Positions 33,376 to 44,576 of a stretch of 44,598 nucleotides of DNA are shown here, in pieces. The notes below the pieces were generated by a model. That model saw only the letters and a list, made by a program, of their open reading frames with translations. It searched no databases and was not told the origin of the DNA. The stretch covers positions 1 to 44,598 of the forward strand of contig MSJH02000748.1 of the NCBI GenBank assembly GCA_001931875.2. The letters are read 5' to 3'. The translations under genes and the position numbers were made by a program. This DNA is from Byssochlamys sp. IMV 00236 (taxonomy: Eukaryota; Ascomycota; Eurotiomycetes; Eurotiales; Thermoascaceae). Each line of letters starts with the position of its first letter. Within the stretch, counting starts at the first letter, position 1.

Positions 33376-34028
33376 GTTTTAATCTATATCTTTATAAAAA
33401 AAGGAAAAAAAAGAATAGTAATAACAAGATATCTTTTTATAACGACTTTGTTAAGGAGATCGGAATATCAAATATATGACGTAAATTTGTAACACAAAAT
33501 CAGAAAGATATCATATTGGGGGCACCCAGTGTACCCTGAATTTGGTTTGAATAAAGTTTTACAGAAAAAAATTTCATTTGGGGGGTTTAACATCTCTCCT
33601 GTGTACTCCCCCTTACCTTTTTTGTGTACCTTTATTTGTTTGTATGAATAACAAAATGATCAAAAACTTTGTGTCATCAAATACGCTGTAATTGGTCTAT
33701 AACTTGGGCAAATGGTGTTTCCTCATTTTTATTGGTACCTGAGCTAACGTTTCCAACCTGAAAATCTTGTCTTCATTGGCAAAATATTACTCAAGTGACA
33801 ATCAAAAAGTGGACCTGTGTGTGAAAACTAGAAGGAAAAAAAAAACGTGCTCTTCTGAAAATATAAAAATGTACATACCGGACCCCTGTTGTGGCAAAAA
33901 TAGAGGCAGAACAGAAAAAAAAACCAGCAAGACTTACATCATTTGCATAAGATGTCCGATAAAGAAATAATAGATTTGAAACAAACTCCCCTTTTTACAC
34001 TGGAAAAAAGGATTCCCTTTTCTTTTTA
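33376..34028. other. CON7 promoter and 3' flank of the Smr gene
   Basis: AT-rich; contains GGGGCA- and GGGGGG-type short G runs near 33518 and 33579. The open frame at 33767-33970 is Lys-rich and A-tract-derived, so I do not call it. Confidence 0.55.
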
Positions 34029-35792
34029 TTATTTCTTTGAAGAGAGATCCACAGCAAAGACCCCACCTTTTGTATCACCCACCATGTTAGTTTCAGCAAA
34101 GCGATAATTTTCTTGCCTCAAGTATTCTTCCACATAGGGTTTCAGCTTGCTCATCTTTTTACTTAACCCACTGGCTCCCGAATGGTGACCAGTGCCTGTG
34201 ACGATATAGACAATACCTGTATAGTTATTCTGTCTCATCGTCTGAAGTTGTTCTTCAATGATATCAATAGCTTCATCTTGATGTAAACCATGCAAATCAA
34301 TAAATGCCTCATGTTTACTTCTTTGTTCAAAGATACGTCGACTTGCTTCTGTGTGCATTTCTTGCATCAGCTTATTATAGTGTTTAGCCTCCATCGAATA
34401 CAGTCTTGCTCTTGCCCCGTCACCTTTTAAGTAATATTCTGTTGCTTTAGCAAACAACCGATTTCGTAAAGTACCATATTCAATCGCTTTTTCTCTCTGT
34501 GTTTCTATTTTTAGTATCTCCTTTTTTCCTATCTGTGCTTCAACTTACCTCTTTCATATAGATTGAATTAAGTGAGCTGCCAGTCTCAAGCCATGGGATA
34601 CGCACGGGTTGCTTTAATTTCTGCAAACTTAGCTTTTGATAAGGGTGAGGCGTAGCCTGCTTCCTTTTCACCGTCCCTGCTGGCGTATTTGCCTTTTTCT
34701 TGGCGATTTCTGCAAAGTTGATCGTTTTCGTCACTGATTGTGGTGGTGCGCTCTTTTTGATCTTGTTTGCTGCAGCAAGTGAAGGGAATTCTTCCTCTGC
34801 GACCACATTAGTCGACTGGGATTTCACAGATGTTTGTTTGGCGCTTGTACCAAGTGCAGGATAATCATTTGGATTTAATACGTTCGTACGATCATTCTTT
34901 ACCTGTGATTGCTTGCTACTATTTATCTTGTTCGCCACAGCCTCTTGAATGTCAATGTTGTGTGAAAACTCACAGAGTTCGCCTTTCAAACAACCTCCTT
35001 GTAACCTGACTGAATTTAGACTAACGATCCGACAGGTAAAAACAATAGATTTACCTACCAGAATTTGCACACCTTTTCCTGTAGATCATGCACAAACCAA
35101 CAGTCCTTTCTATAACACTCGCCTGCCAGAAAGTGTCGACACACCTGTCTTTTTTTGGTATCATTATTGCTAGGCTTCACATTAGTCGTGTTGGACAAGA
35201 GAGCTTCAATCGTTCTATCGACATCATAATCATTTTTTTCTAAAGTGTCTATCAGCTTTTGTTCACTCAGATCTGAAAAAATCGTCTGAAGCATTTGAAG
35301 GGTAGTCATATCTTCTCCTACATTCTCGACCTGTGTCTCTTCAGCAGAAGGACAATTGTCTTTGAGCAGATTCATATCCTCAATAGTAGATGCGTCATAG
35401 AGCGCTCCATGATAGAAATGAAGTGTAGGGTCAAATTCTTGCTCATTGCCTCTTGAATAGGGTTCAAAGCTATCCCACACACTAGACGATAGTTTATCCT
35501 GCTTCCAGATATCTTCTACCTTTTGAGCTGATTTCCAATCATCTTGTTGCCACATGAATAGGTTATTTCCTCCTTTAGTTGTTGTTGGTATTGTTGTTGT
35601 TGTTGTTGTTGTCATTGGTGGTTCATCATCTAATAAATTGCTATTCAAATAATGATGACTCAGCTCGTCCATCTCTGGATCATCATTTGCTTCATTCACT
35701 TCAAAGGGATCAAACTGCTTTTTCGAAGGTACAAATATTTTAGCCGATAGATCAAAATGGCAAGTGTCTGATAATGGTCTTTGTGCATTCAT
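34029..35792 (-). CDS. CUE / double CCCH / DUF1771 / Smr-domain RNA-linked protein
   Basis: Three exons (35059-35792, 34549-35005, 34029-34496) give 552 residues. In order: an acidic head, a CUE-like ubiquitin-binding helix bundle (about 165-205, LQTIFSDLSEQKLIDTL), two adjacent CCCH fingers (218-235 and 242-260; the second is spliced inside its CKFW codon), short FPxL-type motifs (DYPALG, EFPSLA), DUF1771 (about 400-455) and a C-terminal Smr domain. The Smr motifs DLHG (464-467) and TGTGHHS (497-503) are intact, so nuclease activity is possible. CUE plus Smr is the layout of yeast Cue2, the no-go-decay endonuclease, and CCCH-Smr proteins occur in other fungi. Role in mRNA surveillance is inference. 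The last acceptor is CACAG at 34497, chosen for phase. Confidence 0.88.
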
Positions 35793-36688
35793 TCTGCAAA
35801 ATTAAAAAAAAGAAACGCAGGAATCAATGTTTGTCTCTTTTTCCTTATGCGTGACTTTGATTGATTTTATATTGACGACAACAGAAATTGAAGCTCTTTG
35901 TTGGGTCGTGTTGATAAAAAGAACAGTTCTATTTACTCAATGATTTTCATTCGGCATAGAATATCTCCCCCTTTTTAAGCATCATGCAGTTACTCATATT
36001 ATTTTTTTCTTGTTACCATCTCATCATATATGGCACTTTATAAAATAAAAATATAATCAAAGGGAGGGAGGGGGGAGAGAGCACAAGTTAGGCAGGAGTC
36101 AAGCCTGTTTACCTCAAGAGGAAAGAAAGAGGATGATGTCCATTTAAGCTACATGTCTGGACCCTACCTTTTGATACAATAAACTATCTCTCTCTCTCTT
36201 TTAAACCAGATATCGCATACAGAAAGCAAACACAGAATATAAAACAAAAAGGTTTGTTTATTTAGAAAAGAGAGAAAGGATGTTCAGGGGAAGGGGTTCG
36301 GATTGACAATATTCAAAGTAACTTTGATTGCCATTAGCTTTCTTTTATTGATAAAAGAGTCAAGTATCAAATGCTCAACCTTGGTTGCTAGGATACATTC
36401 AATACATAATTCTCTCTCTCTCTCTCTCTCTGTATATATAAAAAAGACAAGAGAGAAAAAGACTTTAGAAAACTTCCCATCCAACAGCCCACCCGGTTCC
36501 AATCCCCCCTTACAGATCACCCTGACTTTTTTATTTCTTCTTGACTGGACTTTTTTTCTTTGCCCGCTACCCCTTACTCCAAAGGATATAATTACTAAAC
36601 TCCTTATGACAAACGACAGCTATAAATTACCACAACCTCCCTTTTCCTCTTTGAATATCATCTTTTTCTTTCTCTAAACATCTCAAAG
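35793..36688. promoter_or_regulatory. divergent spacer of the Smr gene and the secreted DPBB gene
   Basis: About 900 bp between two divergent starts. It contains a GA/G-rich stretch (36060-36080), a (CT)n run (36411-36432) and a TATATAAA run (36434-36441) upstream of the secreted gene. The open frame 36303-36677 is pyrimidine-rich leader and not protein-like. Confidence 0.4.
36411..36432. repeat. (CT)n dinucleotide run
   Basis: About eleven CT units directly upstream of a TATATAAA run. Confidence 0.85.
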
Positions 36689-37169
36689 ATGAAGCTCTGC
36701 TCATTCCTTCTTTGTATCCTGTTTGCTCTTTTGGCTACCCTTGCCTCCTCTCAACCTGTGAATGATAAGAGAGGTCTTGGTGCTCTTGTCGGATCGATTA
36801 TCCATGGTGTAGCAACTCTCTTTGATCCCGTCAGAGAAGGCGGTTCTCAAGGTGCTTGTGGACCATTTGCCACTAAGCATTCACACATTGTTGCTTTGGT
36901 AATAACAATACCATATACTTTTATCAAAAACTCACACTATTAATTAGAATGCTCATGATTACGGTGATCTTAACAAAAAGAGTCACTGGTGTGGAAAGAA
37001 GATAAAGATCATGTATAAGGAAAGGACTACTGTAGCTACAATTACCGATGCTTGTCCTGGCTGCGATGCAGGCTGCTTAGATCTTACGCAAGCTGTTTGG
37101 AATGAATTAGGAGAAGATCCAAAAGTTGGAAGATTGAAGATCAAGTGGGCCCCTTGTGACAGTTGTTAA
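36689..37169 (+). CDS. secreted RlpA-like double-psi beta-barrel protein
   Basis: Two exons (36689-36898, 36948-37169) give 143 residues. A clear signal peptide (MKLCSFLLCILFALLATLASS) is followed by a dibasic NDKR that fits Kex2 processing. The mature part is a DPBB/expansin-like domain: GACG, IVALNAHDYG (joined across the intron), WCGKKIKI, VTIT-type strand and DACPGCDAGCLDL with the conserved Asp. Six or more Cys suggest disulfides. Such proteins act on or bind cell-wall polysaccharide and include small secreted fungal proteins; no catalysis is proven. The promoter has a TATA-like run about 250 bp upstream and a CT-rich leader. Confidence 0.92.
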
Positions 37170-37930
37170 GAAAGCAAATTGTCCTTTTTTGTATCAGTAT
37201 ATACAGCCATTAATATAATAAAACCTTGCTTAAAAAAAAAGACATTCTAAAGTGAACAGTATGGATTTTGCCATCGTCTCAAATCAATCAAAGGAACAGT
37301 ACAATTTTAATATCATTTTAATCTTTTCTCCTTTTACAATTGCCACTCTTTAGTATCTCGCATTCTTTAGGTCACTTTTATTCAAATACGATCAACCTAT
37401 TGATATCAAGAGCGCGCGCGCGCGCTAACGTGAATAGTTCATACAGGATTTGGGATGTTGTTCTTTGGGCCATAGTGCGTAACCAGCAGCTTTGTATTAC
37501 ATTGCAAAGACTGTGCTACAGTATCATGATTTGGATGAAGCCCCATGGGGCTCCATTTTAGTGCAAATACAGTGAAATTCAAAGAGGGAGGGATGGACTT
37601 GTCAAGTAACAGTGAGTTTATGTCTTTTGTGTTCCGAGAAAGATAGGAGATGGTGCATTCATACGCTGCATATACCACTAATACCTTTTTTATTGGTTTT
37701 GTTCATTCATTAGAACAGTTAAATAGGTAGTCAAGAGGTACGGTTGTGAGTTAAATTGTCCTTGAATGATTGATTTTATTAAATATGAATAATTTAATAA
37801 GCCTATGAATAAATTAAATTTTGTCAAGGAGATAATATTTTGTTATAGTAATCAATCAATTGAATATACAAAGATGATGGCTCACAATAAATATACATAG
37901 CAACCCTTCTATATCTTTCTTTGTTACAGG
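37170..37930. other. spacer between the DPBB gene and ERT1
   Basis: Holds a perfect (GC)7 run (37412-37425), unusual in this AT-rich background, and a 14-bp palindrome AGCCCCATGGGGCT (37539-37552). No gene is supportable; open frames at 37340-37561 and 37439-37678 are antisense to each other and lack family features. Confidence 0.5.
37412..37425. repeat. (GC)7 run
   Basis: Seven GC dinucleotides in an AT-rich spacer; a potential Z-DNA former. Confidence 0.85.
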
Positions 37931-39619
37931 TTAACTTAAGATAGGCAAAAACTAAATAAAGGTTATTATATAACATACAATGATTTTATCAAACTCACAT
38001 TTCCAACAATGACACTTGGTAAATCAAAGATGTCCCTTTTTATAGTAAAGCAGAATGTACACGGTACTGGCTTTTGTTGTGGAGTCTTGATGATACATGA
38101 ATACGTACAGGATTTATTTGTATTGTCAAAGGCATGCTTTGAAAACTTTTCCCAATACTCCACTGCTGATTGATTGTCCATGAGCTAGATAGTATTGTAT
38201 TAGATAAATAGCTTTAATAAAGGGTTATATATACTCCTGTACCTCATAAATATATACTTTCTTGCTCAATAACATATCTTTTGTCCACTGAGTCAGTAAA
38301 GAAAACTCTTTACCGACCAAACATATTTCGCCTGTTCTTCTCCATATCACCGTTGGTGTACCTGAAAAACTAATCAGTTTTTCATACTCTAACAGTGTCC
38401 TTTGAATGCACTTTTCCATAAACACTAAATCTTCTTCTGTCAGGTTCATAATCAAGGCAAGAAACGATGGTCGAAAAAGCGCCAGCGCTCGACTGATTCG
38501 CATGAGATCCTCCTTGTTCATCCTATATTTAATGTCAATCTTCATACTGCGAATAGAGTAACCTGAGTCTTACTTTTGTCGTACATATTGAATGAGGTAA
38601 TGAAATCCTTCAGCGTAATTGTACGGTTTCATGATGTTGGTGTACACTTCCTCAGGTGTGCCTCCGACACCCTTTCTTCTTCCTGTTGACATCACAGTAC
38701 TTCCAGAGTTCACAGAAGACGTGCTGGGCCTCTTCATCATGAAGCTATCATTTGCATTATTTAACTTTACTGGCTGTTTGGTTGAAGAAATAGCTGGATC
38801 AAACGAAGGACTGTTGACACCATATAGGTTTTGCTGATTCATTTGTTGTGGCATATAGGGTGTAGTCATGTTGGATGTTGTGCTCGTACTGACAGGACTC
38901 GACTTGTTTGTAGTAAATGCAGATGTTAAATCGAGTGGGTTCTGTAACATATTCCCAATGAAGCCATATTCTAAGCCGACTGTCTCTGATCCAAATCCTA
39001 ATTCGGATAAAGAAAAATCAAAGAGCTGATCTGGATATAGAAAGTTCTGGGCTGTGGTATCTACAAGTGAATATAAGTATATAATATAACAGACAGAATG
39101 GATACTTTACCCATGATTGTAGGCTTTAATTCTAGAGAAACAGATGACTGTGGCTGTAGTGCAGGGCTATTACTTGAAAATGCTTGAAGAAAAAAGTTGG
39201 TTAGATAATGTTAAATGTGATGACTTTGTCTCTTTTTTCTTTTTACAATCACTAGGCGTATCTTGTAAATATTTTGCTCTTTTCCTAACAGAATCGATAC
39301 AAGTGTCTGCTAGATCCCTTTTGATACACCGTTCACATGGTCTGGCTGGTGAATAAAAAAAAGGGAAAGGATGAGAGGTGCTTATTCATCGTGTGTTATC
39401 TTTATTCTTACATTCATCACAAGTCAAATGAGCCTGTCGAGATAATTATTAGATAATGCAAATATGAACCATGTTAATAAGTACTTTTTGACAATGAAGG
39501 CATGCTCTTGTCGTCTTCTTTCTTTTGTTTTCCATGCTCATATTTGAGTAACTAATAAAGTTATTATTATTGTTTCGATCTTCTGCTTTGACCGTTGTCG
39601 TAAATGATGTTTGTGCCAT
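37931..39619 (-). CDS. ERT1: Zn2Cys6-PAS transcription activator, Ert1/AcuK-like
   Basis: Regulator of gluconeogenesis and ethanol or acetate utilisation genes. Eight exons (39485-39619, 39412-39433, 39253-39345, 39111-39182, 38574-39060, 38243-38522, 37999-38184, 37931-37951) join in phase to 431 residues. The zinc cluster begins [15 protein letters not shown] and continues [14 protein letters not shown]. It is split over three exons, one of only 22 nt. The middle is Asn/Ser/Pro-rich. The conserved second half has [62 protein letters not shown] and GNFLPI, the PAS-type block unique to Ert1/AcuK. The intron at 38523-38573 uses the distal acceptor ATATAG; the nearer CGCAG would give an implausible 27-nt intron. 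Confidence 0.95.
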
Positions 39620-40521
39620 ATAAAAAAAAGATAAGAAATATAAAAAAGAAAAGAAAAAGGATGAAATATCATGTGCGGCATAGGACAGTTATTTGATATT
39701 ACACTGTGGTACATGTGATCAATGACACATACATTATAAACTAAATAACTATAGAAAAAGGATAAATGATAACAATCAATGTATATAGTAACAAAAGAGA
39801 TTCTCAACTTGGCTAATGAGATGACACAAACATCTATTCTCTCTCAAAGAAATGAAATAAAGTTGCATAAACACTTGACTTGTAAACCTGAATTTCAGCA
39901 GTCATTTATGATTTATGCAATGACATAATACAATAAAGAAACCCCCTGTGTTCAACACGGTTTATAATCTTTTTTTTATATAAAACATTAGTGGCTCATG
40001 CTGTATAATAAATTAATCTGTTAATAGACAAAACTGAAGAAAGCACCATGAGGACCGAGAAAAGAATAGTGAGAGGATGCATTTAAAAGTCTGGATTCGT
40101 GAAACAGACTTCATCTTAATACAGCAATCTATGACCAGAACAAGATTGGAATAGCACATAATTCATTAGTATATAACAAGTGATGCACCTAGGTTTATGT
40201 CAACCAAGTTCTCTCTCTTACAATAAATAGATCATAATGCTGTAGACTTGTCTTTATATTTCAACGAGACTTTTTATATACATTTGATGTACTTGTCATG
40301 AAGACAACAAGGTATAAAAAAGTCATTTGAGCTACTGCAGCTCAATACATGCACTCAATAACATCTCTCTCTCTCTCTCTCTGACTGCTATTAAGGTATA
40401 TACAAAATGAAATAATCCCCTTCTTGATCACTAAGGATATATCAAAGCCAAACATCAATTCGGTTTGCACTATTTTACAATGAACCTCTTATTTATTAAA
40501 AACGGGGAATGACTCTGCTAT
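39620..40521. other. spacer between ERT1 and the RACK1 3' end
   Basis: ERT1 promoter and RACK1 3' flank. AT-rich, with a (CT)n run at 40364-40382. No gene, RNA or other motif is evident. Confidence 0.55.
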
Positions 40522-41813
40522 TTAGAGAGTACGGGTGACTTGCCAGACACGGATGATGTTATCAGAGTAACCAGAGAAAAGAGTGGCGCCATCAGCACTC
40601 CAAGCAACAGACAAACATTCGGGATCAGGGTTCTTTCTCTTACCCAATTGAGCAAATTCAGGGCGAAGCTCGTCAACGATGGACTTGGTTTCGAGATCCC
40701 AGATCTTGATACCGTTAGCTGTGGCAGCACAGAGCCAGTAGCGGTTAGGAGAGAAAGTAAGAGCGTTGACAGGAGCGTTGGCTTCGAGAGAGTAGAGGTG
40801 CTTGGCATCGCTAAGATCCCAGAGCATGACAACACCATCCTTACCGGCAGAAGCACAGAGAGAACCATCAGGAGAGATAGTGACTGTGTTGACATTACCA
40901 TTGTGACCAATGAAGTTGGTACGAAGCTTCAACTTGGTAAGGTCCCAAACCTTGACGATCTTGTCCCAACCACCAGAGACGATGAGAGGAGTAGCAGGGT
41001 TAGGAGAGAAGCGGACACAAGAGACCCATTCGGTGTGACCATCTTCGGTGATGTTGTACTTGCACTCACCAAGGGTATTCCAGAGCTTGATGGACTTGTC
41101 ACGAGAACCGGAAACGATTTGACGGTTATCGGCAGAGAAAGAGACGGAAAGAACGTCGTTGGTGTGGCCAACGAAACGACGAGTGGTCTTTCCGGTGTTC
41201 AAGTCCCAGAGACGAAGAGTGTGATCCCAAGAGGCAGATAAAGCAAATTGACCATCAGAAGAGATGGCAATGTCTTCAACAAAGTGGGAGTGACCAACGA
41301 GGGACTTACGAGGGACACCATAGTTGACTTCATCTCTAATTATGTGTCAATAGTTCATTTCTCATCCACTTTTAATCCACATGTTTATACCTGGTAAGTT
41401 GCCAGACGATGACGGTCTTATCACGAGAGGCTGACAAAACCATATCGGGTGCCTCAGAGGTGGTGGCAATAGCAGTAACTATGAATCGTCTTTATATCTT
41501 CATTACTACTGATAAAGTATATCATCGAAGCACTTACCCCAGTTGCCGTGGCCTATTTGTTTTTGTTAGTAAATCAAGTATAATGTGTGTGCATTTGTGT
41601 TTGTTGAACAATGACAAGAAGGAGCGATGGATAAATGAATAAAATTGAATTAATCTGCCCTTAATGTATAAATTATGCGGTCATATTCCCTGTCATGTAT
41701 ATAATCCATACATCATTCGATATTATCCATCCGTCATCCATCATCCATCCTGCATCGTTCAACAATATGTTTTACACACCTTCAAGTGTTCCGCGGAGAG
41801 TAAGAGTATCCAT
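40522..41813 (-). CDS. CPC2: ribosomal scaffold protein RACK1 (Asc1/Cpc2)
   Basis: Seven-bladed WD40 beta-propeller bound to the 40S head; it links translation to signalling and to ribosome-collision control. Four exons (41780-41813, 41538-41552, 41391-41478, 40522-41335) give 316 residues, the normal size. It starts [16 protein letters not shown] and carries repeated GH and WD signatures ([35 protein letters not shown]). Exon 2 is a 15-nt microexon coding the core of the first GHGNW. Intron 1 is 227 bp, the longest in the window. Codon use is strongly biased (GTC, ACC, AAG, TCT), as in highly expressed ribosomal genes. Antisense open frames inside it are shadows of this bias. Confidence 0.97.
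41553..41779 (-). other. long first intron of RACK1
   Basis: 227 bp, about four times the local norm. RACK1/ASC1 introns host C/D-box snoRNAs in other eukaryotes. On the coding strand I see a C-box-like AATGATGT but no matching CTGA D box, so no snoRNA is called. Confidence 0.6.
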
Positions 41814-42477
41814 GTTGTCAGTAAGAAAAGAGAAGGATCCTTGATGGTACCAAAGGGATCAGTATGCTTGACTCCCTTCAAAGCGGACAATTAAAAATTG
41901 ACAGGTTCAAGCCAATCATGGGAACTCTAGTTTATACTTAATTCACTCATAGAAAAATAATACTTTCAGACAGCAAATGAGACAACAATTGAGACAACAA
42001 TTAATAATAAAAGAGAGCTCATCAGAAGCAAAAGAATGAATAAAGAACTGCTAGTAAATCAGTTACGTGCTATTTATAAGTGTTGACCACATTAAACGAG
42101 TCTGTTTCAAAATTTATTACCTCTTCAATGATAAAGACTGATAGCCAACTAAAGTGTTGGTTGTTATTGATATTTTATAGTGTGCCTATAATTTATAAAA
42201 AAAGTATATACTTGGAATTTGCATAAATACATGGGCTCCGTCTCTTTGGCTTTACTGATAGAATATTCTATGTATTTATCATTACATCTTTTATTCAATG
42301 CCATGATGGGCCAGGCAAAGAAAAGAGCTTATCTACACTAGAAATAAAGTAAATTGCGCTTTTAATAAGATGGATAGATCTTTTCATATTATTTGATGAC
42401 ACGTTTTAAAGGCTTTTTATCAATTAAAGGTTACAATTCAATCCTACACGTTTATGATAATCAAATGAAAGGCTATG
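41814..42477. other. spacer between RACK1 and the SDR gene
   Basis: RACK1 promoter (41814 onward) and the 3' flank of the SDR gene. AT-rich. No gene is supported. Confidence 0.55.
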
Positions 42478-43516
42478 TTACATCCTAGAAGCAGCAAGAG
42501 CAGCGCCGTCAACAGTAATCGTGGCACCATTCGTGTACTGTCCAGCTCTAGAAGACAAATAGATACATGTACCAGCAATATCTTCTGGTGAGCCTATTCT
42601 ACCGGCAGGAATGGAGGCAACAATCTGCTTATGAAATTTATCTAATGTAGCCTTCATCATCTTGGATTGAAAGGCACCAGGAGCAACCACATTGACACGT
42701 ACATTTCTACGGCCTAACTTTCCAGCCATATGGCGTGACATATGATGAAGACCACCTTTTGAAGCTGAGTACGCGTATGTTTCTTGTGGAGGTGACTAAT
42801 ATAAAAAGGGATAAGGAAAAATTCAATAGGTCATTGTCTGGCTTACCCTCTCGCCGTCAATAGATCCAATGTTGATGACTGAGCTAGTATTATCTGGTGC
42901 AGCCTTTGCTGTCAAAAGTGGAAGACAGCTAATAAAAATATTTAACACATTGTTTTTTAAGCCATATTATTAAACGTACGCCTGAGTTAAAGTAAAGATA
43001 CGCTTTAGATTCAAATTCATGACCTTCTCAAACGCTTCATCAGGGAATTTATCAAAGGACTCGTTCCAATTTGCACCTGCATTATTGACTAACACGTCAA
43101 GATCTATAATATGTCAATGGTTGTTCATAGTTGTTTAAAAGTGTTATTTACGATCTTCTGCTTTCGAAATCTCGGCAACTAAGCGTTTAATCTCATCAAT
43201 ACGCTGTAAGTCGGCAGGAATGGCAATGCACTGCCCAGGACCCTTGGCTGTTAGTTCTTTTGCAACTTTATAACAGACATCAGCGGAACGGCTTGTAATG
43301 TATACTTTTGCTCCAGCAGATACAAATCCCTATATTTCATCTAGTTTACCCTACCTACACAACATCTTTAACTTACAGTGGCAATCATTTCACCGATTCC
43401 TCTTGAGCCCCCGGTAACTAAAACAACCTATTGTTCTTGCTTTGTATTATGACTCACAAGAAGCAAAAGTTGTCCCTTACCTTATCCTTTACAGAAAACA
43501 AATTTGAAAAATCCAT
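42478..43516 (-). CDS. short-chain dehydrogenase/reductase with PTS1-like C terminus
   Basis: Classical SDR, resembling the RhlG / 3-oxoacyl reductase group; the substrate is unknown. Six exons (43481-43516, 43377-43427, 43152-43329, 42980-43103, 42847-42928, 42478-42795) give 262 residues. The cofactor loop is TGGSRGIG (17-24). NNAG follows, then Ser152 in NIGSIDG, and Tyr166 and Lys170 in YAYSASKGG complete the catalytic triad. RVNVVAPGAF and the GSPEDIAGTCIYLSS segment are typical of the family. The C-terminal tripeptide is Ser-Arg-Met, close to the peroxisomal PTS1 consensus. Together with reductase likeness this suggests fatty-acid or polyketide-type metabolism in peroxisomes; unproven. 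Its ATG is only 38 bp from the stop of the upstream HP1-like gene. Confidence 0.92.
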
Positions 43517-43554
43517 CTTTTAAAGAAAACAAAAAAAAAAAAGAAAGAAAAATC

Positions 43555-44567
43555 CTAGATTGTGTTTATTTGGCTTTTTTTTTGGAACTGCAGTCGTGAT
43601 TCATAGTAGTCCAATAACTTAAAACGGAATAAGCAATTAGTTGGAGTCAGCATAATTCCCACACAAAATAATGACTTACCAATTTAGGGCACTTTTGCTT
43701 GATGGATGCAGTTGTATAGAGCGCCAATACACCATCCTTCCTATGTATGACTTTAGTATGAGTGTAAAGAACTGATGTTCTTGTTTATACCATCGAATTA
43801 AAGCTTCAAGTTCGCGCTTTCTTCCTCTTTGAACTTTAATGAGACTGTCAATGTCCTTAGTCCAGTCCCAGTCACGTCTGTAATCAGGATCAGTTACAAT
43901 GTCATCTTCTTCGTAGTCATCTGAATATTCTTCTTCAGCACTTGCAACTTGTTTTGCCGCAGACGTTTCAATGTCTTGCTTTTCAGGTTTAGTATCCTTT
44001 GGTATTTGTTCTTTTACTTCCTCAACTTTAGTTTCCTCAGGTTTCATAAGAGGAGAATGCGTCTCACTGACTGATTCAATTTTTTCTTCCTCTTCTTTAT
44101 TCTTTTGGGTATTTTGTTCATGATTAGAGGTTGTATCAGCCGTTTTCATTCTTTTGATGGTTGTCTCAGGTGAATCTTGTCTTTGTCGCTTTAAGGGCGT
44201 GATCTCCTTTTTAGCTGTGACTGATCTCTTTTTACCTAGGAGCTTGTCGCGTTCTTCCAAACCACCGTGTGTGTTCCAGTATTGCTTGACAAGCTCTTCA
44301 GCATTAGTACTATAAAAAGAGAAGGTTAATTGTGAAAAAGAAAAAGTAATGAACTATGTACACTGCTGAGCTTGGCTCCCATGTGTTGTCTTTGGAAGAG
44401 TAGCCTTTCCATTTGATGAAGTATTCAATTCGTTTTTTCTAATCAAGCAGTTAAAATGAAATTCTTGAGCTTTCATAGATCATACATACAGCTCTACCAG
44501 ATACACGGTGATTGACGATTTTCTCAACTTCATATTCTTCAGGCTCTTCTTTTTTAGCTTTTCTCAT
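43555..44567 (-). CDS. HP1-like chromodomain and chromoshadow protein
   Basis: Heterochromatin protein that binds methylated H3K9. Five exons (44490-44567, 44362-44438, 43791-44309, 43680-43740, 43555-43617) give 265 residues. The chromodomain (about 12-65) has EEYEVEKIVNHRV, EYFIKWKGYS and DNTWEP, with aromatic-cage positions Tyr, Trp and Trp present. A long Glu/Lys/Ser-rich hinge follows. The C-terminal chromoshadow domain (about 195-260) reads DWDWTKDIDSLIKVQRGRKR, ALIRWKDGV and CPKLLLDYYESRLQF. A poly-Lys stretch in the last exon comes from a nine-A run, which is error-prone. The ATG follows an A-rich plus-strand-T leader close to the window end; upstream sequence is cut by the T22 run. 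Confidence 0.92.
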
Positions 44568-44576
44568 TAGTTGTCG

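Noticed and set aside
36303..36677. 124-codon plus-strand frame upstream of the DPBB gene
   Set aside because: Pyrimidine-rich leader giving Ser/Leu/Phe text; overlaps the promoter.
40540..41241. 233-codon plus-strand open frame
   Set aside because: It is the antisense of RACK1 exon 4 and arises from its codon bias; no family likeness.
41553..41779. C/D-box snoRNA in RACK1 intron 1
   Set aside because: A C-box-like motif is present but no D box with terminal pairing was found.
34029..41813. functional link between the Smr protein and RACK1
   Set aside because: Unrelated genes lie between them and fungi rarely cluster such genes; proximity alone is no evidence.
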